A stretch of 8,938 nt of DNA from Acetomicrobium sp. UBA3949 (GCA_002385485.1 DGDP01000018.1:1-8938), one strand, 5' to 3'. Shown: positions 1 to 6,217, counted from the first letter of the stretch. Numbers and translations are program-made. Notes: a model not told the origin generated them from the sequence alone.

Positions 1-111
1 CTTATATCCATCAATATCGCCTCCCGTCATCTCCGGTACATTGGTAAACCTATTCTACCATGCCTGAGTCTTTTCCTCGAGCTTTAAAAGGGATATTATC
101 TTAATTATAAT

Positions 112-142
112 TTGATTTTTATTCCTTTTAATGCATTATAAT
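112..142 (+). promoter_or_regulatory. Candidate promoter of the aminotransferase gene
   Basis: A perfect -10 TATAAT lies at 137-142, with TTGATT at 112-117 as a possible -35; the 19-base spacer is long. A second option is TTTAAA at 83-88 with TATAAT at 106-111 and a 17-base spacer. Both point rightward into the gene that starts at 181 behind the Shine-Dalgarno AGGAGGG at 166-172. The region is so A/T-rich that the exact start cannot be chosen by eye. Confidence 0.4.
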
Positions 143-180
143 ATATCATAAAAGCACGCATTTTCAGGAGGGATGCTTCA

Positions 181-1374
181 ATGAAGTTTTCTACACGGGC
201 TAAGAACATGGAGGCTTCTGCCACACTGGCTATAAGCGGAAAGGCAAAGGCGATGAAGCGCGAGGGAAAACCTGTCATATCATTCGGTGCCGGTGAACCG
301 GACTTCACTTCACCAAAAGCAGCCTTAGACGCAGCCAAGGATGCTATAGACAGAGGAGAAACTCACTACACTCCGGCTACGGGAATACCCGAACTGAAAG
401 AAGAAGTCGCCAAATATTACGAAAGGCGTTTCGGGCTCAAGTATAAATTCAACAAAGAAGTGATCATTGGCTCAGGGGCAAAACCGCTCATTTACGAGAC
501 TTTGGGGTGCCTTGTCGATCCGGGAGACGAGGTTTTGGTCTTTGCTCCTGCTTGGGTAAGTTATGTGGAACAAATAAAGTTATGCGACGGCAAACCTGTG
601 ATCATAGACACAACAAAGTCAGGCTTCCTGCCAGATCCGTCGGCCATAGAGGCGAGCATAACGCCAAATACGAAGGGCATGTTGATCAATACTCCCTCCA
701 ATCCGGTGGGCGTCGTCTATCCCGAGGATGAGCTTTCGAAAATCGCCGATATCGCCATAAAACATGATCTATGGATAATTTACGACGAAATTTACGAGAG
801 GTTGGTATACGACGGTCAGAAACACATAAACATCGTTTCCCTAAGACCTGAACTGCGCGATCGTACAATTTTAATAAACGGAGCAAGCAAAGCCTTCGCC
901 ATGACGGGCTGGAGGATCGGCTATGCCCTGGGTCCGGAGGAGGCGATGGGAAAAATAGGAGATTTTCAGGGACATCTCACCTCAAATCCATCATCTATTG
1001 CCCAATGGGCTGCAGTTGGAGCGTTGAGGGGAGCAGACGAAGACGTCAAGAGGATGCACGACGCCTTCGACGAAAGAAGAAGAAAAATGATTTCACTACT
1101 GAAGGAAATACCCGACATATCCTTTGTAGAGCCAAAAGGGGCCTTCTATGTTTTTGTAGATATAAGGAATTGCCTGGGCAAGACTTACGAGGGCAAGATG
1201 ATTGACAGTGATATAAAGTTTTGCGAGCTGGCTCTGGAAAACAAATACATAGCTATAGTCCCAGGAAGCGCCTTTTTAACTTCCGGTTTCGTCAGGTTTT
1301 CCTACGCTAACTCCATGGAGGAAATAGAGGAAGGCATCAAGCGCTTCAAGGAAATGGTTGAGGCCGTAAAATAG
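181..1374 (+). CDS. PLP-dependent aspartate-type aminotransferase (class I/II)
   Basis: A 397-residue cytosolic fold-type I aminotransferase that probably moves the amino group of aspartate or a similar amino acid to 2-oxoglutarate through pyridoxal phosphate. Visible family marks are SFGAGEPDF near residue 34, the phosphate-loop GSGAKP (97-102), the TPSNPVG segment with Asn174, YDEIYE with Asp202 and Tyr205, the SKAFAMTGWRIG block with the PLP-binding Lys237, and the carboxylate-binding Arg372 in FVRFS. Length and motif order fit the AspB/subgroup-I-gamma enzymes of bacteria. The start is firm: ATG at 181 has AGGAGGG 8 bases upstream. The gene stands alone and ends at a strong terminator facing the convergent carbamate kinase. 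Family membership is near certain; the exact amino acid substrate is not settled by sequence, so no gene symbol is given. Confidence 0.93.
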   Translation: MKFSTRAKNMEASATLAISGKAKAMKREGKPVISFGAGEPDFTSPKAALDAAKDAIDRGETHYTPATGIPELKEEVAKYYERRFGLKYKFNKEVIIGSGAKPLIYETLGCLVDPGDEVLVFAPAWVSYVEQIKLCDGKPVIIDTTKSGFLPDPSAIEASITPNTKGMLINTPSNPVGVVYPEDELSKIADIAIKHDLWIIYDEIYERLVYDGQKHINIVSLRPELRDRTILINGASKAFAMTGWRIGYALGPEEAMGKIGDFQGHLTSNPSSIAQWAAVGALRGADEDVKRMHDAFDERRRKMISLLKEIPDISFVEPKGAFYVFVDIRNCLGKTYEGKMIDSDIKFCELALENKYIAIVPGSAFLTSGFVRFSYANSMEEIEEGIKRFKEMVEAVK

Positions 1375-1397
1375 GCGGGATAGTCCCTATCGATACG

Positions 1398-1449
1398 ATA
1401 TATATAAACAAAGGCAGGGCTAAAAAGCCCTGCCTTTGTTTATATATAT
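1398..1449. terminator. Two-way intrinsic terminator between convergent genes
   Basis: A 23-bp uninterrupted stem (1398-1420 with 1427-1449) closes a 6-base loop, taaaaa. The inner half is G/C-rich (aaaggcagggc) and the outer half is A/T-rich, so each strand ends in a U-rich arm. It sits 23 bases after the aminotransferase stop and 14 bases before the carbamate kinase stop, so it can serve both genes. Confidence 0.9.
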
Positions 1450-1463
1450 TAAAGTTATTTATT

Positions 1464-2432
1464 TTACCGGCAGCATATTTTTTCCTTGACGGGAACCACC
1501 TGCGTACCCGTCTTGCCCTCAAGGGCTTCCAGGGCAGAATCGAGCTTGGCGATGATCGCTCTCTTGCCGCCGTTTTCTACGAATCGGAGGGCAGCCTTAA
1601 CCTTCGGCCCCATACTTCCCGCCTTAAAGTGCCCCTCTGCCTCGTATGCCCTAAGCTCCTCGGGAGTTACAACATCAAGCCACTTCTCATCGGGCTTCTT
1701 GTAATTTATGGCAACTTTGGGAACATCGGTGAGTATCATGAATATGTCAGCGCCGACTTCCTGGGCAAGCCTTTCTCCGGCAAGGTCCTTGTCGATGACT
1801 GCCTCTACGCCGCGGTAAGTGCCGTCTTCGTCTTTAATTACGGGAATGCCGCCGCCACCGCATGCTATCACCAGATATCTCTCATCGGAGAGATGCTTAA
1901 TGACCGCTCCTTCGACAATTTTCTTAGGATCCGGGGAAGGGACTACGCGCCTCCATCCTCTTCCGGAATCTTCTATCCATATTTCGTTTTTTCCGCTCAT
2001 TCTCTTTTTGGCCTCTTCGGCTGTGTAGAAGGGTCCTACCGGCTTCGTGGGTTTAGCAAAGGCAGGATCGTTGGGATCAACTTCCACCTGCGTCACCATA
2101 CAACATGGTTGCCAATCATTCAGGCTCTTCCCGAGCATGCAATTCCTTAGGGCCTGGCACAACATATAGCCAATCATGCCTTGGCTTTCTGCTCCGCAGA
2201 CATCCATTGGCATTGACGGTACCAAACTGCTTCCTAATTCATTCTGTATCAGGATCGCCCCCACTTGTGGCCCGTTCCCGTGGGTGACAACGACTTCATA
2301 TCCAGCTTCCAGCATCCTCACTATCTGCCTTGCCGTTGCCATGACGTTTTCCATCTGTTCTTCAAAGGTGCCTTTTTGCCCGCTCTGGAGAATTGCGTTT
2401 CCCCCTAAAGCGACTACCACTTTTCCTGCCAT
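1464..2432 (-). CDS. arcC: Carbamate kinase
   Basis: Catalyses carbamoyl phosphate + ADP to ATP + carbamate, giving ATP in arginine or citrulline fermentation, or the reverse reaction. In this frame I see the amino-acid-kinase start VVVALGGNAIL (residues 5-15), THGNGPQVG (50-58), AESQGMIGY (81-89), the glycine run ACGGGGIPV, then VIDKDLAGERLA, ILTDVPKVAINY and AGSMGPKV, the usual carbamate kinase order. The frame is open to a TTG at 2451-2453, but GGAGG at 2440-2444 lies inside that extension. Translation therefore probably starts at the ATG at 2430-2432 (MAGK, spacing 7) or at 2433-2435 (spacing 4), giving 322 or 323 aa. No arginine deiminase or ornithine carbamoyltransferase gene is adjacent. 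It is a single-gene unit with its own promoter at 2487-2514 and the terminator at 1398-1449. Confidence 0.95.
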   Translation of the reverse strand: MAGKVVVALGGNAILQSGQKGTFEEQMENVMATARQIVRMLEAGYEVVVTHGNGPQVGAILIQNELGSSLVPSMPMDVCGAESQGMIGYMLCQALRNCMLGKSLNDWQPCCMVTQVEVDPNDPAFAKPTKPVGPFYTAEEAKKRMSGKNEIWIEDSGRGWRRVVPSPDPKKIVEGAVIKHLSDERYLVIACGGGGIPVIKDEDGTYRGVEAVIDKDLAGERLAQEVGADIFMILTDVPKVAINYKKPDEKWLDVVTPEELRAYEAEGHFKAGSMGPKVKAALRFVENGGKRAIIAKLDSALEALEGKTGTQVVPVKEKICCR

Positions 2433-2486
2433 CATGAACCCTCCATTGCCCAATGGTTTTAAATGCTGTCAAGATAAGACGCAAAC

Positions 2487-2514
2487 ATTATACTCCCTCT
2501 GGGGTTTTTGTCCA
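2487..2514 (-). promoter_or_regulatory. Candidate promoter of arcC
   Basis: On the minus strand TGGACA (2514-2509) and a perfect TATAAT (2492-2487) are 16 bases apart. The predicted start near 2480 leaves a leader of about 48 bases before the Shine-Dalgarno and ATG of arcC. Confidence 0.6.
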
Positions 2515-2533
2515 TCGGCCATTTAAAAAAAAT

Positions 2534-2576
2534 AAACTAATATGAGCGATAGGGTTATATCTGCTCATATTAGTTT
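2534..2576 (-). terminator. Intrinsic terminator ending the rpsB-tsf-pyrH-frr cluster
   Basis: A 14-bp perfect stem (2534-2547 with 2563-2576, AAACTAATATGAGC arm) has an inner GATA/TATC pairing in its 15-base loop. On the minus strand it is followed by a run of nine T (after one A). It lies 36 bases after the frr stop and upstream of the arcC promoter, so it insulates arcC from the translation cluster. Confidence 0.85.
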
Positions 2577-2612
2577 TTAGCTCCCTGCGTTTGGAATGAC
2601 AAATAAATGTGA

Positions 2613-3179
2613 TTAGCCCTCTAAAATTTCCTTTTCTTTCTCTTCCAATACCTTATTTACCATTTCGATGTACTCATTGGTGATTTCCTGTATCTCATCC
2701 TGCAATCGCCTTAATTCGTCTTCGCTGATTTCGCTGTCCTTTTCCTGCTTTTTTAATTCATCCAGCACGTCGCGCCTTATGTTTCTTATGGCTACCCTGG
2801 CATCTTCTGCATATTTTTTGACCAATCGCGACAGTTCGACTCTTCTTTCTTTAGTCAGTTCCGGCAGGGTGATTCGTATATTTTCGCCGTCGACCTGGGG
2901 CATGACGCCCAATTGCGAAGCCTGAATAGCCTTTTCGACGGCTTTGATGGCAGTTTTATCCCAAAGGGAAATTAAAATCTGGCGCGGTTCAGGGATAGAG
3001 ATCGTTCCCATCTGTTTTATCGGCGTTTGAGCTCCGTAGTAATCGACTTTGATGTTTTCTACCAGCGCCGGATGGGCTCTCCCCGCCCTGATGCCCGTCA
3101 TCTCTGCCTTAAAATGCTCTACGGCTTTTTTCATAGATTCCCTCATATCTTTTAAAATTGCCTTTTTATCCACAACCAT
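2613..3179 (-). CDS. frr: Ribosome recycling factor
   Basis: RRF works with EF-G to split the post-termination ribosome. The 188-residue product matches the usual ~185 aa. Recognisable segments are MRESMKKAVEHFKAEMTGIR with the conserved TGIRAGRAHPALVENI, the YYGAQTPIKQM hinge region, the ISIPEPRQILISLWD strand, LPELTKERRVELSRLVKKY, and the helical C-terminus RNIRRDVLDELKKQEK. The ATG at 3179 overlaps the end of pyrH by 14 bases in another frame, so frr is probably translationally coupled to pyrH; a GGGGGAG lies about 8 bases upstream. frr is the last gene of the cluster, with the terminator 36 bases downstream. Confidence 0.97.
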   Translation of the reverse strand: MVVDKKAILKDMRESMKKAVEHFKAEMTGIRAGRAHPALVENIKVDYYGAQTPIKQMGTISIPEPRQILISLWDKTAIKAVEKAIQASQLGVMPQVDGENIRITLPELTKERRVELSRLVKKYAEDARVAIRNIRRDVLDELKKQEKDSEISEDELRRLQDEIQEITNEYIEMVNKVLEEKEKEILEG

Positions 3180-3921
3180 AGCCGCTACTCCCCCTTTTTG
3201 TCGATACTAAAGTCCCTATTGGCTCTCCGTCTATCAATAGCCTTTTTAGGTTTCCCTCTTGAAGTATATCAAAAACTATTATGGGGATTGAATTTTCCAT
3301 GCAAAGCGAAAAGGCCGTAGCGTCCATAACCTTCAGCTGTTTGCTCAATGCCTCAAGGTATGTGACAAAGTTGAGTTTTTTCGCATCTTCGAATTTCATA
3401 GGATCTTTATCGTATATTCCGTCGACCTTTGTAGCTTTTAGCAAACAATCTGCTCCTATCTCCGCCGCTCGAAGGGAGGCGGCTGTGTCGGTGGAAAAAT
3501 AGGGGGATCCCGTCCCGGCAGCGAAAATCACGACTCGCCCCTTCTCCAGGTGTCTTAATGCCCGTCTTCGAATGAAAGGCTCTGCAATCTCCTGCATTAC
3601 AACAGCAGTTTGAACTCTCGTGGGCAAGCCCAGACGCTCCAAATTATCCTGAAGTGCAAGGGCATTTATAACTGTAGCTAACATGCCCATATAGTCGGCC
3701 TGCGGCCTGTCCATCCCCATTGCGACAGCCTGAGTGCCGCGGAGTATGTTTCCGCCGCCCACCACCATCGCAATTTGAACCCCCTGTTGAGCAACTTCCA
3801 GTATTTCTTTGCAAATTTTAGAGACGGCATCAAAATCGATACCAAAGGGCTTATCCCCGGCCAACACCTCGCCGGATAACTTTAGCAATACGCGCTTGTA
3901 TCTAAAATTACCGTCTTCCAA
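3166..3921 (-). CDS. pyrH: UMP kinase (uridylate kinase)
   Basis: Phosphorylates UMP to UDP with ATP in pyrimidine nucleotide synthesis; the family is hexameric and GTP/UTP-regulated. Visible marks are YKRVLLKLSGEVLAG near the N-terminus, GGGNILRG, DRPQADYMGMLATVINALALQD, the GTGSPYFSTDTAASLRA block and KATKVDGIYDKDP. No ATG precedes these. The frame has TTG at 3928-3930 and TTG at 3919-3921. The only Shine-Dalgarno, GGAGG at 3932-3936, is 1 base from the first and 10 from the second. The same GATTAGCTTG context is used by rpsB, so I chose 3921 (251 aa). It follows tsf after an 85-base gap holding a hairpin, and overlaps frr at its 3' end. Confidence 0.95.
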   Translation of the reverse strand: MEDGNFRYKRVLLKLSGEVLAGDKPFGIDFDAVSKICKEILEVAQQGVQIAMVVGGGNILRGTQAVAMGMDRPQADYMGMLATVINALALQDNLERLGLPTRVQTAVVMQEIAEPFIRRRALRHLEKGRVVIFAAGTGSPYFSTDTAASLRAAEIGADCLLKATKVDGIYDKDPMKFEDAKKLNFVTYLEALSKQLKVMDATAFSLCMENSIPIIVFDILQEGNLKRLLIDGEPIGTLVSTKRGSSGYGCG

Positions 3922-3965
3922 GCTAATCAATCCTCCAGCGTTCGAACTTCATTTTTTAAATTAAA

Positions 3966-3991
3966 GAGGGGTCAGGAAATCCCAACCCCTC
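3966..3991 (-). terminator. Hairpin between tsf and pyrH, possible partial terminator
   Basis: On the minus strand GAGGGGT (3991-3985) pairs with ACCCCTC (3972-3966), 7 bp, with a possible inner GG/CC pairing around a 4-base loop. The trailing sequence is TTTAATTT, a weak U-tract. It lies 15 bases after the tsf stop. No convincing promoter for pyrH fits in the remaining bases, so leaky termination (attenuation) or an RNA-processing or stability hairpin is more likely than full termination. Confidence 0.5.
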
Positions 3992-4006
3992 ACTATACTC
4001 ACCTAA

Positions 4007-4600
4007 CTATTCTTTTATCGCGAATCGGGCGAACCTTCTTACAACGATATTTTCACCCAACTTCGCTATTGCTTCCGTAATGATATCCTTTATCTTTTTA
4101 TCGGGATCCCTGATCCAAGCCTGTTCGAGCAGACAGGCAGTCTCGTAAAATTTCTGAACGCGCCCCTCGGCTATCTTTTCTACTATGTGCTGAGGCTTGC
4201 CCTCTTCCAGGGCCTGTTTGCGGTAGATCTCCTTTTCTCGCTCCAAATCCTCGGCAGGGACATCCTCGGGCGAGATATATGAAGGCGCTGCAGCAGCTAT
4301 ATGCATCGCTATCTCTTTGCCCAAGGTCTGAAATTCATCGGTCCTAGCGACGAAGTCGGTCTCGCAATTCAGCTCAAGCAAGGTACCAATTTTACCGGTC
4401 ATGTGTATGTAGCTGAATATAAGCCCCTCGGTGGCAGCCCTTCCCGCTTTTTTCGCTGCCTTGGCAATTCCCTTCTCGCGCAAATAATCTATAGCCTTCT
4501 CTACATCTCCATTGCATTCTTCCAGGGCTTTTTTACAATCAAGGACGCCGGCACCCGTGCGCTCCCTTAGCTCTTTGACAAGTGTTGTATCAACAGCCAT
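4007..4600 (-). CDS. tsf: Translation elongation factor Ts (short form)
   Basis: EF-Ts is the guanine nucleotide exchange factor for EF-Tu. The N-terminal UBA-like domain VKELRERTGAGVLDCKKALEE is intact, followed by the linker EKAIDYLREKGIAKAAKKAGRAA. The EF-Tu-binding core starts with LLELNCETDFVARTDEF. At 197 aa it is the compact one-core-domain form found in many thermophilic and anaerobic lineages, against about 283 aa in E. coli. The ATG at 4600 is 3 bases after the rpsB stop, and its Shine-Dalgarno GGAGGA lies in the last codons of rpsB, so the two are tightly coupled. C-terminal residues include FARFAIKE. Confidence 0.97.
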   Translation of the reverse strand: MAVDTTLVKELRERTGAGVLDCKKALEECNGDVEKAIDYLREKGIAKAAKKAGRAATEGLIFSYIHMTGKIGTLLELNCETDFVARTDEFQTLGKEIAMHIAAAAPSYISPEDVPAEDLEREKEIYRKQALEEGKPQHIVEKIAEGRVQKFYETACLLEQAWIRDPDKKIKDIITEAIAKLGENIVVRRFARFAIKE

Positions 4601-4603
4601 TTC

Positions 4604-5452
4604 TTATTCCTCCTTCCAACCTTTTCGCTCTTCGAGCTCCTCTTCGACCAATTCTTCTTCAACTTCTCCGTATACTTCGTGCAGCTTTTCCCTGAACTCG
4701 ATATCATCTGACGACTCGCCCTCTTCGGAGCCCTCCAGTTCCGCTTCCTTTTGTCCGCCCATGCTGTCTACGCCCTGACGTCCCTCTATCACAGCATCGG
4801 CCATCAATGAAGTAATCAATCTGATAGCACGGATGGCATCGTCATTTCCCGGTATGGGAAAATCGATCAGGGTAGGATCGCAGTTTGTGTCTACTACGGA
4901 TATTATGGGAATGTAGAGTTTCCTCGCTTCGGCTACAGCAATATATTCCCTACGAGGGTCGATCACGAATAAAGCGTCCGGCAAATCCCTCATATTCCTA
5001 ATTCCGCCCAGATATTTTTCAAGGCGCTCCTTTTCCTTGCGAAGCTTAATAACTTCTTTCTTGGGATATTTTTGGAATTCTCCCTTTTCTTCCATCTCCT
5101 GAAGTTCGATCATGCGCCTTACTCGTTTGGACAGGGTCGAGAAATTGGTCAGAAGTCCGCCCAGCCATCTTTGATTGATGTAAAACTGGCCGCAACGTTC
5201 CGCTTCCTCTTTAATTGTCTCCTGTGCCTGACGTTTGGTGCCCACAAAAAGCACCGTGCCTCCGCCTTTGGAGACCTCTCTGAGAAAATCGTAGGCTCTT
5301 TCAATAGCCCTAACGGTCTTTTGCAGATCTATAATGTATATGCCGTTGCGCTCTGCAAAGATGTAGGGCTTCATCTTCGGATCCCATCTTCGAGTCTGAT
5401 GCCCGAAGTGAACTCCGCATTCCAAAAGTTGCTTCATTGAAACTACTGACAA
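4604..5452 (-). CDS. rpsB: Small ribosomal subunit protein S2
   Basis: S2 joins the 30S subunit late and helps S1 binding. Family blocks are MKQLLECGVHFGHQTRRW at the N-terminus, PYIFAERNGIYIIDLQKT, TVLFVGTKRQAQE, the FYINQRWLGGLLTNF block, PDALFVIDPRREYIAV and DTNCDPTLIDFPIPGNDDAIRAI. The frame is open to 5575, but the natural N-terminus (MSVVSMKQLLE) begins at a TTG at 5450-5452 behind GGAGG at 5460-5464, spacing 7, giving 282 aa. Residues 227-282 form an acidic, probably disordered or coiled extension (23 Asp/Glu of 56) beyond the usual S2 core. It is first gene of the cluster, preceded by a ~98-base leader and a strong promoter, and followed 3 bases later by tsf. Confidence 0.96.
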   Translation of the reverse strand: MSVVSMKQLLECGVHFGHQTRRWDPKMKPYIFAERNGIYIIDLQKTVRAIERAYDFLREVSKGGGTVLFVGTKRQAQETIKEEAERCGQFYINQRWLGGLLTNFSTLSKRVRRMIELQEMEEKGEFQKYPKKEVIKLRKEKERLEKYLGGIRNMRDLPDALFVIDPRREYIAVAEARKLYIPIISVVDTNCDPTLIDFPIPGNDDAIRAIRLITSLMADAVIEGRQGVDSMGGQKEAELEGSEEGESSDDIEFREKLHEVYGEVEEELVEEELEERKGWKEE

Positions 5453-5550
5453 GCTAATCCCTCCCATGGTTTTGATCTTCCATAGCCTTCGACCGAGCCG
5501 GAACCAAAATGGCACCACCGACGTCGTCCAGCTATGTGCTTTATAAGCCA
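5453..5550 (-). promoter_or_regulatory. rpsB 5' leader with foldable RNA, possible S2 autoregulatory site
   Basis: The predicted transcript has about 98 bases before the rpsB TTG. In it CATAGC (5536-5531) can pair with GCTATG (5486-5481) and CGAC (5526-5523) with GTCG (5493-5490), enclosing a G/C-rich segment that can fold further (GCCA/TGGT around 5510). Leaders of rpsB are autoregulated by S2 in several bacteria; no match to a named family is claimed here. Confidence 0.4.
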
Positions 5551-5556
5551 CAGGCG

Positions 5557-5586
5557 AGTATAGCATATAAGGCATTTGGCCTTCAA
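5557..5586 (-). promoter_or_regulatory. Promoter of the rpsB cluster
   Basis: On the minus strand TTGAAG (5586-5581) and TATACT (5562-5557) are 18 bases apart, and TGC directly before the -10 makes it an extended -10 promoter. The predicted start is near 5550. The -35 touches the -35 of the divergent regulator gene. Confidence 0.7.
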
Positions 5587-5605
5587 GCGCCAGATATGTT
5601 AAAAT
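5576..5605 (+). promoter_or_regulatory. Promoter of the CsoR/CstR-like gene
   Basis: TTGGCC (5576-5581) and TAAAAT (5600-5605) are 18 bases apart with TGT before the -10 (extended -10). The start is predicted near 5612, about 30 bases before the Shine-Dalgarno AAAGGAGG at 5642-5649. The -35 shares base 5581 with the rpsB -35 on the other strand. Confidence 0.55.
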
Positions 5606-5624
5606 ACGTACAAGAGGGTATTTT
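5601..5624 (+). promoter_or_regulatory. Inverted repeat, candidate operator of the adjacent regulator
   Basis: The arms AAAATAC (5601-5607) and GTATTTT (5618-5624) are perfect inverted copies. Extended to 11 bases each (5601-5611, 5614-5624) they match at 8 of 11 positions around a 2-base centre. The dyad covers the -10 and the predicted start of the regulator gene, a typical place for an autorepressor. The ATAC...GGGTAT ends recall CsoR-family operators; binding by this protein is inference. Confidence 0.45.
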
Positions 5625-5656
5625 TACGAATGTAGCACAGCAAAGGAGGATTTGTC

Positions 5657-5965
5657 ATGGCAAAAAAGCTAACCGAACACATCGACGACCTTCCGGAGGA
5701 ACGCAAGGCAATTATAAACAGGCTCCGGAGAATAGAAGGACAGTTACGGGGAATCCAGCGAATGATCATCGAAGAAAAACCGTGCGTGGAGGTATTGACA
5801 CAATTATCTGCTGCGAGAAACGCTATGCAGCAGGCTTGCGTCGAGATTATAAAGAAGAATATGTACAAGTGCATTAGAGAAAACACGAACACAGATAAAA
5901 ATATCGAGGAATTAGAAAAGCTTGTCAGCGCACTCATAAACTTGGCCCCGTCAACCAATTTGTAA
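5657..5965 (+). CDS. CsoR/RcnR-family (DUF156) regulator, CstR-like thiol sensor
   Basis: A 102-residue all-helical repressor of the family that senses Cu(I), Ni/Co, formaldehyde or persulfides. The core INRLRRIEGQLRGIQRMI and the segment KPCVEVLTQLSAARNAMQQ are unmistakable. The ligand positions are Cys43, Asn68 and Cys72. Their spacings (25 and 4) equal those of Cys36-His61-Cys65 in the Mycobacterium tuberculosis copper sensor, but the His is Asn. That pattern, two Cys without His, is the one of persulfide-sensing CstR, so a sulfur or redox signal is more likely than copper. An extra Cys61 lies nearby. The start is firm: AAAGGAGG is 7 bases before ATG 5657. It is divergent from rpsB, has no transporter or sulfurtransferase partner in view, and runs towards the SRP RNA gene on the other strand. 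Family call near certain; signal inferred. Confidence 0.9.
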   Translation: MAKKLTEHIDDLPEERKAIINRLRRIEGQLRGIQRMIIEEKPCVEVLTQLSAARNAMQQACVEIIKKNMYKCIRENTNTDKNIEELEKLVSALINLAPSTNL

Positions 5966-5979
5966 CCAGTCAAAGATAA

Positions 5980-6105
5980 GCGGCCCTCTGACAAAACCCA
6001 GCTTCTCCATGGCGCCCGATGTTCACTGCTTACCGTTGCTCCCTTCCGGGCCTGGCGGGGTTCGCAGGACACCGCCGCATGGAACTGAATTTTGCGGAGG
6101 ACCGC
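5980..6105 (-). ncRNA. ffs: Signal recognition particle RNA (4.5S, small bacterial type)
   Basis: The RNA binds Ffh and targets ribosomes making membrane proteins. The apical hairpin has the conserved CAGGCCCGGAAGGGAGCAA core, with the GGAA tetraloop at 6047-6044. The rest folds into one long rod: GCGGTCCTC (6105-6097) pairs with GAGGGCCGC (5988-5980) with one wobble, then CAAAA/TTTTG, TTCAG/CTGGG with wobbles, and TTCCATG/CATGGAG. It starts 19 bases after tRNA-Ser(GGA) and is probably transcribed with it from 6237-6265. No strong separate terminator is visible; the ends are set from the outer helix and may be off by a few bases. Confidence 0.9.
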
Positions 6106-6124
6106 AACCTTCCCTGACAAATTA

Positions 6125-6217
6125 TGGCGGAGAGGGTGGGATTTGAACCCACGAAGCGGTTTTTTGCCGCTTACTCGCTCTCCAGGCGAGCGCCTTCGAC
6201 CCCTCGGCCACCTCTCC
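6125..6217 (-). tRNA. tRNA-Ser(GGA)
   Basis: A 93-base class II tRNA. The acceptor GGAGAGG (6217-6211) pairs with CCTCTCC, followed by discriminator G and an encoded CCA (6127-6125). The D arm is GCCGAGGGGTCGAAGGC, the anticodon stem CTCGC/GCGAG with loop CTGGAGA gives anticodon GGA (reads UCC/UCU). The long variable arm AAGCGG/CCGCTT and T arm GTGGG-TTCAAAT-CCCAC are intact. Confidence 0.97.

Noticed and set aside
1..25. Possible start of a divergent minus-strand gene: GGGAGG at 25-20 and ATG at 11-9
   Set aside because: Spacing is good, but only three codons lie in the window and no clear promoter was found, so it is not listed as a feature.
105..338. Minus-strand 77-codon frame over the aminotransferase start
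   Set aside because: Antisense to the conserved N-terminus of the aminotransferase and lacks any family pattern.
1629..2526. Several plus-strand frames opposite arcC (up to 173 codons)
   Set aside because: Antisense shadows of a clear carbamate kinase; no motif and no Shine-Dalgarno.
5453..5575. N-terminal extension of rpsB to an ATG at 5575
   Set aside because: The extra 41 residues have no S2 similarity, overlap the promoter, and the Shine-Dalgarno at 5460-5464 marks the TTG at 5452.
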